Origin: Chlorops oryzae
Taxonomy: Eukaryota; Arthropoda; Insecta; Diptera; Chloropidae
Direction of reading: 5' to 3'
Assembly (NCBI GenBank): GCA_020466095.1
Contig: CM035806.1
Span: 148,197,167-148,261,166, forward strand
Length of the DNA: 64,000 nucleotides
The notes beneath the pieces were generated by a model. That model did no database searches. It was not told where the DNA came from and saw nothing but the letters and a program-made list of their open reading frames with translations. How positions within the stretch are numbered: position 1 is the stretch's first letter; every line of letters begins with the position of its first letter. Positions 1-11,426 of this stretch are shown piece after piece. A program made the translations under genes and the position numbers.

Positions 1-78
1 TAGTTTGCTTATAACTCGTATGAGCGCGCCGTTCTCCTCTTTGAGGCGTAGGTTTTCTGCTTTGTAAAAGTCCAATTG
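1..78 (-). CDS. Mbs: Mbs distal alternative 3' exon (leucine zipper, version b), cut by window edge
   Basis: Read on the minus strand, a long pyrimidine tract ending in TTTTCACAG (AG at 79-80) opens directly into 26 codons that run off the window: QLDFYKAENLRLKEENG followed by ALIRVISKL. Vertebrate MYPT1 ends with the closely similar [20 protein letters not shown], so this is the last heptads of the MYPT leucine zipper, the part reported to bind cGMP-dependent protein kinase. Phase 0 matches the end of the exon at 22864-22950, giving ...EEELK-QLDFYKAEN. It competes with the terminal exon at 15316-15432, which encodes the same heptads with different residues. Its acceptor tract looks stronger than that of the proximal exon. 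The stop codon and 3' UTR lie outside the window. I am very sure of the homology; that both ends are used is inferred. Confidence 0.88.
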
Positions 79-140
79 CTGTGAAAATAATTGAAGGAGA
101 AAGAGAAAAGATAAGACAAAACAAACACAATGGTATTGTT

Positions 141-160
141 TATATATATATATATATATA
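141..160. repeat. (TA)n microsatellite
   Basis: Pure TA run inside the Mbs intron, 60 bases upstream (in gene direction) of the distal 3' exon. A second TA run is at 426-441. Confidence 0.9.
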
Positions 161-440
161 AATACAAGTTGGGCCCCCAGCAAACAAAAGCAAAAAAAAA
201 AAAAACCAAAAAAAAAAATTTAAAAAAAAACAACGATGAAAAAGTAAAAATTAAAAGAATAACCACTCTGTTTCATTAGAAGTGTCCCCAAGCCACAGAG
301 AAAACAAGACAAAAAACAAAAATATTAATCACTTCGGCAATTGGGAACCCTTTCGAGAAGCCGGGGCCTGGGGAAAGCACCCCCGGTCCCTCCCTCTCCG
401 TAGGGATATGTATGGGATATATGTATATATATATATATAT

Positions 441-523
441 ACAGTTGTCTCTCGTTAATTCGAAACTCGAGGGACTCTTAAAATATAACGAGTTATCGAG
501 TTTTTGAATTAACGAGAGTCGAA
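441..523. mobile_element. Small palindromic MITE fragment, pogo-like
   Basis: CTCTCGTTAATTCGAAACTCGA is followed about 40 bases later by its near-complement (TCGAG...GAATTAACGAGAG). The CAGT start next to TA fits pogo/Tigger-type ends. No coding capacity; family assignment is tentative. Confidence 0.45.
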
Positions 524-544
524 TGTATCTTATATACTTATAAT

Positions 545-699
545 GTTGCGGACACCCCTCTTAAACGGACACTTTTTGGGAAAGCTCAAGTGCTCCCGCT
601 TCTCAAATAGTTTCCTCCACAGCGGACACCTCTGTCAAGTGGATATATTTTTCGGTCCTGTAGGTGTCCGCTTAAGAGAGAGAGAGAGAGTACACTGTG
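545..699. mobile_element. pogo-like MITE (CAGTGTACTCTCT ends), left end truncated
   Basis: It contains repeated GGACACCCCTCTTAA / GTCCGCTTAAGAG motifs and ends in GAGAGTACACTG. A complete copy with TA duplications is at 61091-61240, and comparison shows this copy lost its left terminus. The open frame here is a by-product. Confidence 0.6.
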
Positions 700-815
700 C
701 TGCAATGTGCCCATGTATGACGACTCGCATATACCCCTATTAAATAGGTGTTTCATTGACACAAGACACCGAAAATACATACATACATAAATGGTGAGTG
801 CATTGTAAGTAACAT

Positions 816-1198
816 CCTTGCAGTAATATGAACTGACCCAAGTGTAGCCTTCGGTCAGTCCTTCATGTTACCAGTACTAGTCCCCTCATAATTCCACTTC
901 TAATGTATTCAACTGACCTTTTTAACATGGGCCTGTCATTGGAGTGGGACTAGTCCGAAAAATGGCAGGTAAGTTTTTTGGGTCAATTGTCGCAATTTTG
1001 TCTGGTTTTAGGATAGTCAAATAAGGAAAATAAGTTTATGAAATTGTCATTTATAGACAATCCTTAAACCAACCCGTTTCTAACCGACCGACGGCTAGTC
1101 GAATTCGATGAAGCGAACTGCCATAATATAACCGGTAGGATTTGGACCGGTCAAAGGCCAGTCTGTCTTAGGAAATTTACCAGCTCATTACTACAAGG
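816..1198. mobile_element. MITE with CCTTGCAGTAAT terminal inverted repeats, copy 1
   Basis: Starts CCTTGCAGTAATATGAAC and ends CTCATTACTACAAGG, the inverted form. It shares nearly its whole length with the copy at 10916-11341 and, inverted, with 36018-36439. It carries several internal short palindromes (GGACTAGTCC, ACCGGTC) and no coding capacity. The superfamily could not be assigned because no clear target duplication is visible. Confidence 0.75.
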
Positions 1199-1223
1199 AC
1201 AAGACACCGGGAATACATACATA

Positions 1224-2876
1224 CAGCTACGGTCAGCGAATTAAGAACGATCGAAATATCGATTAAAAATGTATTTTTCGGTTTTGAAATACAAAAAAGA
1301 AAAAAAAACCATTCTTCGAAAGTAAGGCATTACCTGCATCACAAAATACTTAAGGAGTTTTATCTGAAACCTTTAACGTGTGGCAGTTATTAAGCTACCA
1401 ATCGAACCAAGCTTGGTCACGTAATTAAGAACGTGAAATGGCTTTTCGAAAAAAAAAACATGTTCATAAGCTGAGTTTTTTTTTTTTTTTTTTAAATCTT
1501 AAGTTTAATACTTAGTAGGATATCCTTTTTGAGCAATCACTGCTTCACACCGCTTTTTCATGGACTTAATAAGTGTTTGGCACCTTTTAGCAGGAATTGC
1601 ATACCATACCGCTTTAACTTTTTCGAATAACTCGTCCAAATTGGTTATTTTCTCCATGCTGATGGCATTTTTCACGTCTCCCCAAAGGTGTTCAATTGGA
1701 TTAAGATCCGCACTCGACGATGCCCACTCCAAAAGCCGAATTGAATTATCTTCAAAAAACTTCTTTGTCAACTTGGCAGTGTGCTTTGGATCGTTATCCT
1801 GTTGAAACATCCAAATAACAGGCAAATGCTCCTCCGCCCAAGGCAACATTACCTCCTTTAGAATGTTTACGTATATCTCCTTTGTCATAATACCATTAAT
1901 TCGGAAAATTGGTCCAACGCCCCACCATGACATACAGCCCCAAATAAATATCGAACCACCACCGTGCTTTACTACTGTTGTGCAGTAGCGTGGATCGATT
2001 GCGGTATTAACTGGACGCCTTACGAACTTTCTACCATCTGGACCCATCCGATTCATTTTTGTTTCATCGCTCCAGAGTAAAAATTTCCATTGAGACTCAG
2101 TCCAGTCCCTGTGTTTCTTAGCAAAGCTCATTCGACGCCGTCTTTGTTTTAGTGTCACCATTGGTTTCTTGCGCATTATACGCCCATAAAGCCCGAACTC
2201 TCGTAAGCGACAGGCAACAGTTTCTCTGGATAAGACAATTGAATATTCAGAGCTTAATTTTCGCTGGATATCGCGTGCGCTTTTTTTTTGGGTCTTTCTC
2301 CGAAAGGCGTTTAATCAAGCGGTCCTCTTTTTCCGTCGTTTTCCTGCCGATTCTTCGTCTTTGCACTTTTTCTGTGGTGTTGTTTTTTGAAAAGTACTTT
2401 AGTGCTTGGAATACCTTTGTTTTAGAGCATGGAGTTGGGCTGCGATTTTTCCCATGGACATGCCGGCCTCTCGCAGTTCGACAATTGCTCTCCTTTCGGT
2501 TGACGTACAGCTTTTAGCTTTTTCCATCTTCTAATTATTATTTTTTCGTTTAAAAATATTAAATAGTATTTAAATTAAGTTACAAATTTATGTTCTGCAT
2601 CAAAAATTTACATTCACTTACATTATTTGTAACAAAATCTCAAATTTTCTGAATCGTTCTTAATTGTGTGACACAACGAAAACGTGGTTGACAATGACAA
2701 ATAGCAAATATTTTGCCTCATGGCAAACTAACTTGAAAATAACGGTGCTTGCCATATGAGCGGGACGTTGGGGATGTTGGCAAAATAGAAATGAAACTTT
2801 TATACCTAATAAAATTTTTGCATTTATCGATTAATTATTTTATTTTACATCGTTCTTAATTCTATGACCGTACCTG
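1224..2876 (-). mobile_element. Tc1-like transposon with IR/DR ends
   Basis: 1653-bp element flanked by TA on both sides (1222-1223, 2877-2878). The outer inverted repeats share TACGGTCA..GAATTAAGAACG. Each side has a second, subterminal copy of AATTAAGAACG (near 1421 and 2651), the IR/DR layout known for Paris/Minos-type Tc1 relatives. It contains a broken DD34E transposase on the minus strand. Confidence 0.88.
1505..2527 (-). pseudogene. Tc1-like DD34E transposase, two frameshifts
   Basis: Cut-and-paste transposase acting in the nucleus on the inverted repeats of its own element. The start ATG at 2525-2527 opens a helix-turn-helix segment (MEKAKSCTSTERRAIVELRE). The C-terminal 223 residues (1505-2176) carry the catalytic triad: D in LLWSDETK, D in FQQDNDPKHTAK, and E in DLNPIEHLWGD. 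About 340 residues would be a normal length. Two single-base shifts break it: one near 2426-2436, and one in a run of nine T at 2281-2289, where the DNA-binding half leaves the frame of the catalytic half. With both present it cannot make transposase. The + strand ORFs over it are shadows. Confidence 0.9.
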
Positions 2877-2878
2877 TA

Positions 2879-3724
2879 TAAGGTGAGTGTATTCTAAGTA
2901 ACATATTCAAATTAGAAGAGATAATGGCTCGTATGGATAAAAATTTGATGGATCTCTGACTTGAGTCGATCGAGATAAAGCTTAAATACCTAATTTGAAA
3001 CTCCATAGGTCAATTATTCTTTATGCATATCAAGCTAAGCAATTGCTAAAAAAAAATATTCGAGAAAAAGGTCTGATCTCATCTTTATGCAAACGAGCCA
3101 ATCTTTTCAGGGAGTACAAAAAAAAATTTAGTCAATCATCAGTTGACAGAGATTTTCGGATTACCCGATTCTAGAAATTTTCTGTTCGTCAGCAACCTTA
3201 TCAATCGTCCTTGGTAAATCTCCTTTCAGATCAAAAAGTCCTCATATTTAACATTCTTGAGTAGGTATATTAGGCTGTAAGGTTTTGAGCAGCTGTTGGC
3301 ATAAAAATTCTATCCTTACAAATAATATGGTATAAATGGAATAGACAGGCATGTGCTAGAATCCGAAAGCGGGCGGAATCGGAATTAAAGCCGACCAAAA
3401 ATTTCATCTAGATTTACAGATTTCATTGGTTTTGGTTATGGGCCGGAACTGCTATTGGTTCTTAAGTTTTACAGAGCCCTCCTCCTTATTTTATCCGCTT
3501 GTCTTTGAGATAAATATGAAATTTCAGTTGAACAAAACGTCCGTCGATTCCGTCAGTTTTCGGATTCTAGCAACATGCCTGAGAATCTTATTTTCCAAAA
3601 CCGAAAATGAGTTCAAGTCGTTTTAAGCGGATCAACGTGGTATCAACTGAATATTTTTTTGGGAAAAGATTCAACCGTAGGTGAACGCGCGAACGGCTGG
3701 ACAAGTGAAATGAAATAAAAATAC
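2879..3724. other. Intron, no gene seen
   Basis: AT-rich sequence with scattered short ORFs lacking recognisable motifs. I see no splice-bounded conserved exon here. Confidence 0.5.
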
Positions 3725-3732
3725 TTTATGAA

Positions 3733-4564
3733 CAGGGGCTGGGCATGAGAGCTCCATGGAGCTGTGAGAGTAAAAACTTGTGTAGCAACACAAAAAGCAG
3801 CGACAGAGAAGAGAACGAACAATTTGTCAGTGAGAGAATTATTAACCAATCAGAAAAGGCTTTAGGTACATTCTAAAAATTGAGAGCAAGCAAAATGTTT
3901 TAATCGTAGCATGCTTTGCATAGTTCAAATGAAAAATAATCGACTGCGCGCATTAAATCAGAAAGGTAATATTGGTTGTATTTGTATTTGAGTTATTCTT
4001 TTATACTTTAAAGTTTAAACTAAAGATTCAGTTGAGCTTTTTAAAAATCCTTGCATCTCTGTAGCATTTCATTTGAAGCTGAAAAGGCTCAAATGGAACC
4101 AAATTCGCTTCAAAGGGATGCCCTGCTTCTTCTTGGTCGAGGCCTTGAATTTTGGTGTCATATTGACAAAAATAAGTACCCGTTGCTTAAATCAAAAATA
4201 TACCACATTTTTTCAATTTTTGGAACAACGTACGCACGTGAATCAGCTTTCTCTTACATAGCTTTTATAAAAAACAAGTTCAGAAATTCGTTAACTGATA
4301 AAACCACCTTGAAAATCTTTTGCGTATTAAGACTTCAGGAGATGAAATTGATTTTGACGAACTTATTCAGTTTTCAACATAATTCAGAAAGCTTGTCTTT
4401 TGCTAATGAAATAAGTTGTTTTCCACTCTGTTTGTTATTCGCCGCATTCAAGTTTCCTTTTTTTCAAAAATTTGAAATTTCCAAAAAAAAATTTCTCAGT
4501 GCAGAGTAAAGCGCAGGCAGCACACATACAAGCAAAAGCTTCAATGTAGTGGTGCCCAGCCCTG
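3733..4564 (+). mobile_element. hAT element, internally deleted
   Basis: The ends CAGGGGCTGGGCAT and GGTGCCCAGCCCTG are inverted repeats, flanked by perfect 8-bp target duplications TTTATGAA (3725-3732 and 4565-4572). The CAGGG end and 8-bp duplication define hAT. The 832 bp retain only the C-terminal part of a transposase. Confidence 0.92.
4051..4350 (+). pseudogene. hAT transposase C-terminal dimerisation-domain remnant
   Basis: Only the end of the transposase is left. The frame reads FW...YPLLKSKIYHIFSIFGTTYA, then SAFSYIAFIKNKFRNSLTD, which matches the hAT C-terminal dimerisation domain (YPxLKxxAxxxLSxFGTTYxCExxFSxMxxIKNKxRxxLTD) of BED/Buster-like elements. No BED finger, catalytic D/D/E or start region is present in the 832-bp element, so it cannot be active. 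The frame downstream of LTD drifts into unrelated residues, suggesting a further small indel. Confidence 0.8.
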
Positions 4565-4881
4565 TTTATGAACAAGTTCCTGGGCATATACATATCTATC
4601 GTAACCCTGCAGGAAATGTCAATAGTGAATCTATATTCGGTTCATCTCCTCACTGCGTTACCAGTACTACTGACCCAGTCTTAATTCCACGTTCGCAATG
4701 CTATTGCGTTATTGACCTATTTAACATTGAGGCCTGTCCTTGGCAGGGACCGGTCAACAGCTGAGGGAACTAGACCGTAGTGTGTCCAATAAAGAGAACT
4801 ATCCTCTTGAAAGTACAGTTTCTCTAATGACACCGCTAAATGATTTACTGTTGACGATGGTCACGTCATCTCTCTTCTCTT

Positions 4882-6027
4882 ATTGACGTCAATATAGACA
4901 TGGGGCATATGGCGACAGGCTTCCTAGTTTTATGAGACATAGTTCACTGGCATAGAATACTATCGTAAGTCTGTTATCAAAGCGATTGACGATTCCAATT
5001 TTTCCTCTGTCCTATTCGAATCGATCACTGATCGACCTCTCTGAAAGTTTTTACCCTTTATGGACTCAAACATAAAACTTCGAGAGCCTTGCGTAGGCAT
5101 TTGTTGCTTTTTCTCTTCCATCAAGCGTAGCACATTTATTCTTCGCACAGAATTCTATTAAAAATCCTTATCTTTTTTCGATATAATTCCGTTTTGAAAT
5201 TAAGGCAACAAGAATTATGGGGAACACTATTTCTTTAAACCTGCGGAATTATAAATATAGTAAGCTTGCACGCTATTCCAGTCCGAAAACACTGGCTGTA
5301 AGCTTCACTATTAATTCGGAATTTTATTTACTTTGGTGAGAGAGATAAATAGTTAAGAAACATTATTAATTTTTATAAGACATACAGTAAAGAATCGGTT
5401 ATAACAGCATACCGTCTCATACGATTATCGGTCTATAGCGAATGAACGTTTTAGGTAATTATTGGTTCGCTATTCTAATTCTTCAATTAATTTTCTAAGT
5501 TACCGATATAGCGGTGTCGGTTATAACGGGGTTTTTGCTGACTCCCTTCGATATCGTTATAACCGATTTTCACTATAAGAAAGATTTCTTCTATTTCTGA
5601 CAGTCGATGTTAAAGGACTGGTTAAAGAATCATAGTCACACTTTAAAACGTCAAATTAACCTCTTCATTTCTAGGGAAGTTCCTGGGCAATTTTTATTTT
5701 ATCTTAACGTACCCCTAGCCAGTATATGTCAATAGGTGAAATGTTATATATCATATATAAATATCGGTATTCTGCGTCAACAGTACTTACTAGGTACCCA
5801 GTCGGTAGTCCATGTCAATACACATGATTTGCGTAACATTGGACATGTCCTGCGAACTATTGCCAGTTGAGACCAAAATTGAATGTCACAGCTTAGAACA
5901 GCATGGTCAAAAAACATGATTGATACTACAAAAGCCTAATTCACTAGTACAGTTTCTTGACGTAGATGAAACAGCCTAGAGTGTAGAGAATGTACCTTTG
6001 TTGCGCTTGGACACTAAGTCTCTTGTA
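4882..6027. repeat. Tandem duplication, unit A
   Basis: About 1.15 kb that is repeated immediately downstream (unit B, from 6031). Shared landmarks include ATTGACGTCAATATAGACAT, CGATCGACCTCTCTG, TTACTTTGGTGAGAGAGATA and GTACCCAGTCGGTAGTCCAT, in the same order. Unit A differs from B by many scattered 1-6 base indels. It contains a copy of the 184-bp pogo-like MITE at 5385-5575. Confidence 0.85.
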
Positions 6028-6030
6028 TGT

Positions 6031-7085
6031 ATTGACGTCAATATAGACATGGGGCCATATGGCGACAGGCTTCCTTCAGGGTGTTTATGAACAAGTTCCT
6101 GGTCATATATATAGCTATCGTAAGTCACTGTTATCAAACATTGACCGATTCCAATTTTTATGTCCTAATTCGAATCGAATCACGATCGACCTCTCTGGTT
6201 TTTACCCTTTTACTCAAACATAAAACTCAATTTTAGATTTTTTCTTTTTTTTTCCATCAAAAGGTAGCACATTTTTCTTCGCACAGAAATAAAAATCCAT
6301 TTTTTTTTTCATTTATTCCGTTTTGAAATTAAGCAACAAAAATTATGGGGAAAGGCTTCACTATTTCTTTAAAATGAAATATAAAATGTAACTTTCGTAT
6401 TCCAGGTCCGAAAACACTGGTATAAGCTTCATATTGAATTTTCGGAATTTTTTTACTTTGGTGAGAGAGATAAATAAGTTAACAATTATTCAATTTTTAT
6501 AATACATACAGTAAAAATCGGTTATAACGATACCGTTTATAACGATTATCGGTTATAGCGATGAACGTTTTAGGTAAATTTTGGTTCGCTATTCTAATTC
6601 TTCTTAATTTCTGTTACCGGATATAGCGGTTATCGGTTATAACGATGGGTTTTTGCTGCTCCCTTCGATATCGTTATAACCGATTTTCACTGTATATGAT
6701 TTCTTCTTTTCTTATAGCATTTAAAAACTTAACGAATCATAGCACACTTTAAAACGTCAAATTACTTTATTTTTAGTATTATTGCAATTTTTTTATTTTT
6801 TTTAACTACCCCTAGCCATATATTAATGGTGAAATGTTATATACATATATAAATAATCGGTTTCTTCCATCTTTCTAGGTACCCAGTCGGTAGTCCATGT
6901 CAATACACATGATTTTAACATTGGCATGTCCTGCGAACTAAGCCAGTTGAGACCAAAATTGAAGCGCTTATAAAGCGCAAAAAAAAAACTGATTATTACA
7001 CAAAAGCCTGAAATCCACTATAGAGTTTTTGACGTAGAGAAAACAGTGTAGAGTGTAGAGAATGTACCTTTGTTGCGCTCACACA
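6031..7085. repeat. Tandem duplication, unit B
   Basis: Second copy of the 1.1-kb unit, same orientation as unit A, with landmarks in the same order. Both end in TGTAGAGAATGTACCTTTGTTGCGCT. Confidence 0.85.
6509..6692. mobile_element. pogo/Tigger-like MITE with CAGTRAAAATCGG ends
   Basis: 184 bp bounded by CAGTAAAAATCGGTTATAAC and GTTATAACCGATTTTCACTG, flanked by TA on both sides (6507-6508, 6693-6694). TATAACGA motifs recur inside. The duplicated copy in unit A is at 5385-5575. Confidence 0.8.
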
Positions 7086-7396
7086 AGACTGTCTCTACGT
7101 TTCTATAGCTCTACGTAGAGCTGCCGTCGACATATTTGGAGCAGAGCTCTTCTATGTACTCCACGACTGTTTTTACTGCAGAAGAATGTTTTCTCCATGA
7201 CTCTACAGTAGAGAAAATTACTCTATTCCTTTTAAAAAGAGATTTATAGAAGCGCTTTCAGGATAGCGCAAACGTGTAGGTACAATATGAAAGCGCTTTC
7301 ATTTTGATTTTACAGATCGCGTTTAAAAAATTCGGACTGGGAAGAAGTCTACAAAACATCAAAATCCCTTTCAAGGAGCCGCAGTCGCGCCAATTA
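7086..7396. other. Intron, short local palindromes
   Basis: Contains CTCTACGTAGAG and related TCTACAGTAGAG motifs, and AAGCGCTTTC repeated around 7250-7300. No gene seen. Confidence 0.4.
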
Positions 7397-7912
7397 GCAT
7401 GTTTCCACATAGTGCATTAACTCAATTACCTGCATTAATTCGTTAACGCATGATTAAAAATGTGATTACCCATACAAAAATGTCAAGTTAATCACCTCAA
7501 TAATGCATGCATTAAAATTTAACGCAGATAAAACAGCATGGTTGCATTTGGACTTGCTTGCAAATGTTACAAAAAATTGCACCCCTGAATAGAAAAGTAC
7601 GTAAAATAACAACCGTTCTGTCAAATCAAAAGAACCGCTGAAATAAAAATCAAATTGAAAATGGAAAGTCCAAGGAATAAGTAAAAATATTTAAGCTATT
7701 TCACACATTGAAATCAAATGAAGATTGTAATATATCCATATATCGTTTATATCTAGCAAAATATAAGAAAGGGGTATTTTTCACTTTTTTTACAGCAGCT
7801 TCCGACGAAATCAGCTGATTAGTTAATGCACAATCCGCAAGTGGAAACGACAGTGATTAACTATATGCGTTAACTTTAATGCATATAGTTAATGCACTAT
7901 GTGGAAACATGC
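7397..7912. mobile_element. TA-flanked MITE with GCATGTTTCCACATAGTGC ends
   Basis: The termini GCATGTTTCCACATAGTGCA and its exact complement enclose 516 bp, with TA at 7395-7396 and 7913-7914. TGCATTAA/TTAATGCA motifs recur inside. A TA duplication suggests the Tc1/mariner group. No coding capacity. Confidence 0.85.
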
Positions 7913-8230
7913 TATATATCCATAAAAAATTTTTTTTTGAATAAATAAATAAAACCAGAAATTTATTTATATTTTTAATTTAAATAAAAAAACGAATAGA
8001 AATTTGAGTTTTATTTTTGAAGTAAAAAAAAAAAAAAAATTAAAAATAAATATCTGAAAATAATAGGTCTATTTTCGTACTGCACGAAACTGTCAAATTT
8101 TTTGGAAACTGTATGAATATTGGGTAGCTTTGGGCAGTTTCGTGCTGTGCGGGAACAGACCTAATAATAATATTTTGAGTTTTGAATAAAAATCTCACTC
8201 TGAGATATTAAAGAACTAAAAATTAATATA

Positions 8231-8396
8231 CAGTCCGATTCTAAATATTCCCGGGGAATTTCCGGCAGCGGATTTGAAAAAATGTCCCCATTTTAAGCAA
8301 ATTGGGAAGGGAGCAAAAGAACATTTGAAAATTTGTATTCAAAGGCCATCACATTTTTCCTTTAATTCCCGGGGAACATTCACTTAGGATGGGGCT
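8231..8396. mobile_element. Short MITE with AGTCCGATTCTAAATATTCCC ends, copy 1
   Basis: The palindromic short repeat has CCCGGGGAA motifs near both ends. Relatives are at 19895-19984, 33436-33651 and 62448-62673. Confidence 0.65.
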
Positions 8397-8544
8397 AATA
8401 AATGATTACACTAGTTTACAGAATTTCTTAACAGCAAATCTACAGGCACTTTTCTTTTGGACTTTGGGTCAGCCTCAGCGCCATAGTTGGCTGAGATGTT
8501 TGTGTTGTTTTTTTCTTTTTCTGTTTTTCATTGTTTTCCCATTA

Positions 8545-8600
8545 TTTGTGGTATCACAACGGGACCTTAATGGTGGCAGCCACACTAACCTAACCTAAAC
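8545..8600 (+). mobile_element. LINE 3'-end fragment with CCTAA tail
   Basis: GTATCACAACGGGACCTTAA...GGCAGCCACACTAACCTAACC is the 3' end of the same LINE type found at 34734-35045 (GTATCACAACGGATCTTA...CAGCC...CACCTAACC). Confidence 0.7.
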
Positions 8601-8700
8601 TATGGGCTCTGACCTTTTAATCACGAAAAAAAAAAAAAAATTTATGGAACCTATATTTTTTAAGGAAGTGTATTGCTGGTGGAGTTATATTGTTCTAAAA

Positions 8701-9230
8701 GGGTCTGGCGGGTTAAGCAAAGGCATGCGGCATCATGAAAGGAATTTTTAATTTTTGTTGATTTTTCGATAGGTGCCATCTAAAAACACTGTGGAGACTA
8801 CTTTTAGATTTTTATTTTGAACGGTCCTTGAAATATCCCTGAAAATCCTTTTTTGTTAAGGCTTTTTTCAAAATTTTATATCTCAACAAACAATTGAGAT
8901 AGAGAGACGATCTAAGCAGATTCTGTTAGATAATAAAACAAGGAAGCTAAAAAAAATTTTTTTAATTTTTACACTGAGAAATTTTTTTTCACAAAACTAA
9001 AAAGAAAATTTTGAATATTTTTTTCAGTGTATTCGCAGTTTCCCGCCACTCTATAAATTGCTTTTAGAAATACCCCTTAGTATTTACTTTCATTTAAAAG
9101 AAAAAAATATTTCAATCTGATGGCGCAGCAGAGTGATATTCAAAAAATCGCAAGTGCACCTATATGCTCCCAGTACTAATATCCAGTACAAATGTGTGCA
9201 ATAGGTACAAAAACACATCACTCATACGCC
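8701..9230 (+). repeat. Left arm of a 5.7-kb inverted repeat
   Basis: Begins GGGTCTGGCGGGTT and ends CATCACTCATACGCC. Nearly the whole arm recurs inverted at 13871-14377, with only scattered differences. Shared blocks include GATAGGTGCCATCTAAAAAC, AGAGAGACGATCTAAGCA and TTTCAATCTGATGGCGCAGC. The arms are probably two copies of one non-autonomous element in opposite orientation; a more diverged third copy in + orientation is near 13550-13800. Confidence 0.88.
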
Positions 9231-10439
9231 ACTTTAAAATTTTCATTGCTTATTTTGCTTTTACTTCCTCATTATATTATAGCTTTGCCGTTTACCCATA
9301 GATTTTGAAGACTAATATCTCGTCTTATTGGGTCAGGAATCGACTTTAAACATAAATTGCAAACAAATATTTTTTAAATGCCGATGAATGAAAAATTTGA
9401 TGATTTTTTTCTAAATATTTTATCTAAAAATAGTATTTTTTTTAGGTTTAAAAGGGGTCCACAGAATCTTAGTTTCTTGACCGATCTTAAAACTATGTAG
9501 GAAAGAGTGATAAATGGGTTTATTTAATATAATTTTAGAGCTAATTTGTTCAAATCGGATGATGCATTGTCGAGTTCTACTAAAAGAACTTGCAATACCC
9601 CGTTAAAAAAAATTTTTTTTTAAATCAATATAAAAAAAACTCTTCCACAAATAGAATTTTCGTAGAAGCCCAAAATCCATAAGAAAAGTGCGTTTAGGTG
9701 TTTGAAAAAAAAAAAAAATAAATTATTTGTAAACTAGTGTTATTATTAGTCCCCAGACCAAATTAAATTAAAAAAAAAAAAAAACTAATAATTGAGGTCG
9801 ATTCCGATTCAATAAAAAGTCGAAAGTGTTTGATAATGGAAACATTTATTTGCAAAAATTTATTTTAGCTAATTTCATTGCCACATTCGATGAAGTCATT
9901 TATAACACTTCCATAGGAAAGAGAGAAACAATATTATAAGTCAAATTCAGTTATTCATGTAGGCATGTGTGTATGTAAATTGTACATTCGATATGTGTTT
10001 TACTTTTTTTTTTTTTTTGCTTTAACACGATTATAAAGAGAACGTTTAAGAATAAAAACAAGAACAACAAGACTAGGATTTTCTATATTCTAAAACAAAC
10101 AGCAATACATGTTATTATTCAAGGACGCAGCGAGGATTAAAAGAGGCGGGTGTAATGCGGCTTGTTGCAAAGACCGAAAAAAGTCTCAAATGATCGATAA
10201 GCTTGTGGGGAGGATGGATATCCTCACATTTGAATTGGAACAAAATGATGAAGGAATGAACAGACGACTCTGAATTTTCAAATATGAGTAACTATGTATC
10301 CCGCTCACGATGCCAATACCGAGCTGCGACCTTATTATGATCTCAACATCATATAAAAAAAAAAAAAAAAACAATCACAATACTCAATCGGAGAGCATCT
10401 GCATACTACAAGAGAAAATTTACTGTACTGTATACCTAT
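9231..10439. other. Intron, no gene seen
   Basis: AT-rich sequence with poly-A/T runs and no recognisable coding or repeat structure beyond homopolymers. Confidence 0.5.
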
Positions 10440-11426
10440 CCCAGCAAACATTTTCTATTGCGGAAGAGTCTTCCGCGACATGTCGGCCGCACTGTGCCGC
10501 TCGTCCGCGACCGGTGCTTTTTTTTTTTTTTTTTTAAATCGCGGAAGAGTCTCCGTTGTTGAGTAGTTGTTCGGTCACCCGTAACGCTTTTGGAAGATAG
10601 TAGAACAACTCTTCCATAAGACCAAATGGTCATAAATAATTTTGACTCAAAAATTTCGAATAATATTTATAATCGTGCGCTATAATTTCAAATAGTTTTT
10701 TTTCTCCCTTTTGATTCCCCCTCTGTGTGGGTCCCGCGTGGGTAATCTTTAATAATTAACGGGCTTGGCAAACCCGCGGACCCTAGCCAAATGTCCAAAA
10801 ATACTTGATTCGGGTATGAGGGTCAAATTGGAAGTGCAGGAACCTTTTGGGGAATATACGCAGGATTTTACCCATACGACCTGCAATAAGTGTTGGTGTA
10901 GTACGCCTATACTTTCCCTGCAGTAATATGAACTAACCCAAGTGTAGTTTTCGGTCAGTCCTGCATGTTACCAGTACTAGTCCCCTCATAATTCCATTTC
11001 TAATGTATTCAACTGACCTTTTTAACATGGGCCTGTCATTGGAGAGGGACTAGTCCGGAAAACGGCTGACCGTAGGTCAGTTTTTTTTTGGGTCAATTGT
11101 CGCAATTTTGTCTGGTTTTAGGATAGTCAAATAAGGAAAATAAAAAACCCATATATCTTGTTTGATTTTCTAATAAGTTGATGAAATTGTCATTTATAGA
11201 CTACCCTTAAACCAACCCGTTTCTAACCGACCGCCGGCTAGTCGAATTCGATGGAGCGAACTGCCATAATATAACCGGAAGGATTTGGACCGGTCAAAGG
11301 CCAGTCCTTCTTAGGAAATTGACCGGCTCATTACTGCAAGGTATAGTTATAGTTGTACTCACACCTTTTTCTATACCGCAACTACTTCCCAACGGTCGTC
11401 CGAATATCGTCTAAATGTTTGCTGGG
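10440..11426. mobile_element. Element with CCCAGCAAACATTT inverted ends
   Basis: The CCCAGCAAACATTT start and AAATGTTTGCTGGG end are perfect complements, with AT on both sides. Internal GCGGAAGAGTC motifs recur. A separate MITE (10916-11341) is nested inside. The CCCAGC terminus is shared with the minisatellite-bearing elements of this window. No transposase is present. Confidence 0.8.
10916..11341. mobile_element. CCCTGCAGTAAT MITE, copy 2 (nested)
   Basis: Full-length relative of the repeat at 816-1198, starting CCCTGCAGTAATATGAAC and ending GGCTCATTACTGCAAGG. It inserted inside the element at 10440-11426, so it is younger than that element. Confidence 0.8.

Noticed and set aside
9..266. 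85-codon minus frame ending KTYASKRRTARSYEL
   Set aside because: Out of frame with the splice-bounded zipper exon at 1-78; its upstream part is intron with poly-Phe from T-runs.
10310..10633. Overlapping short ORFs on both strands
   Set aside because: They lie across the terminus of the CCCAGCAAAC element and owe their length to A/T runs.
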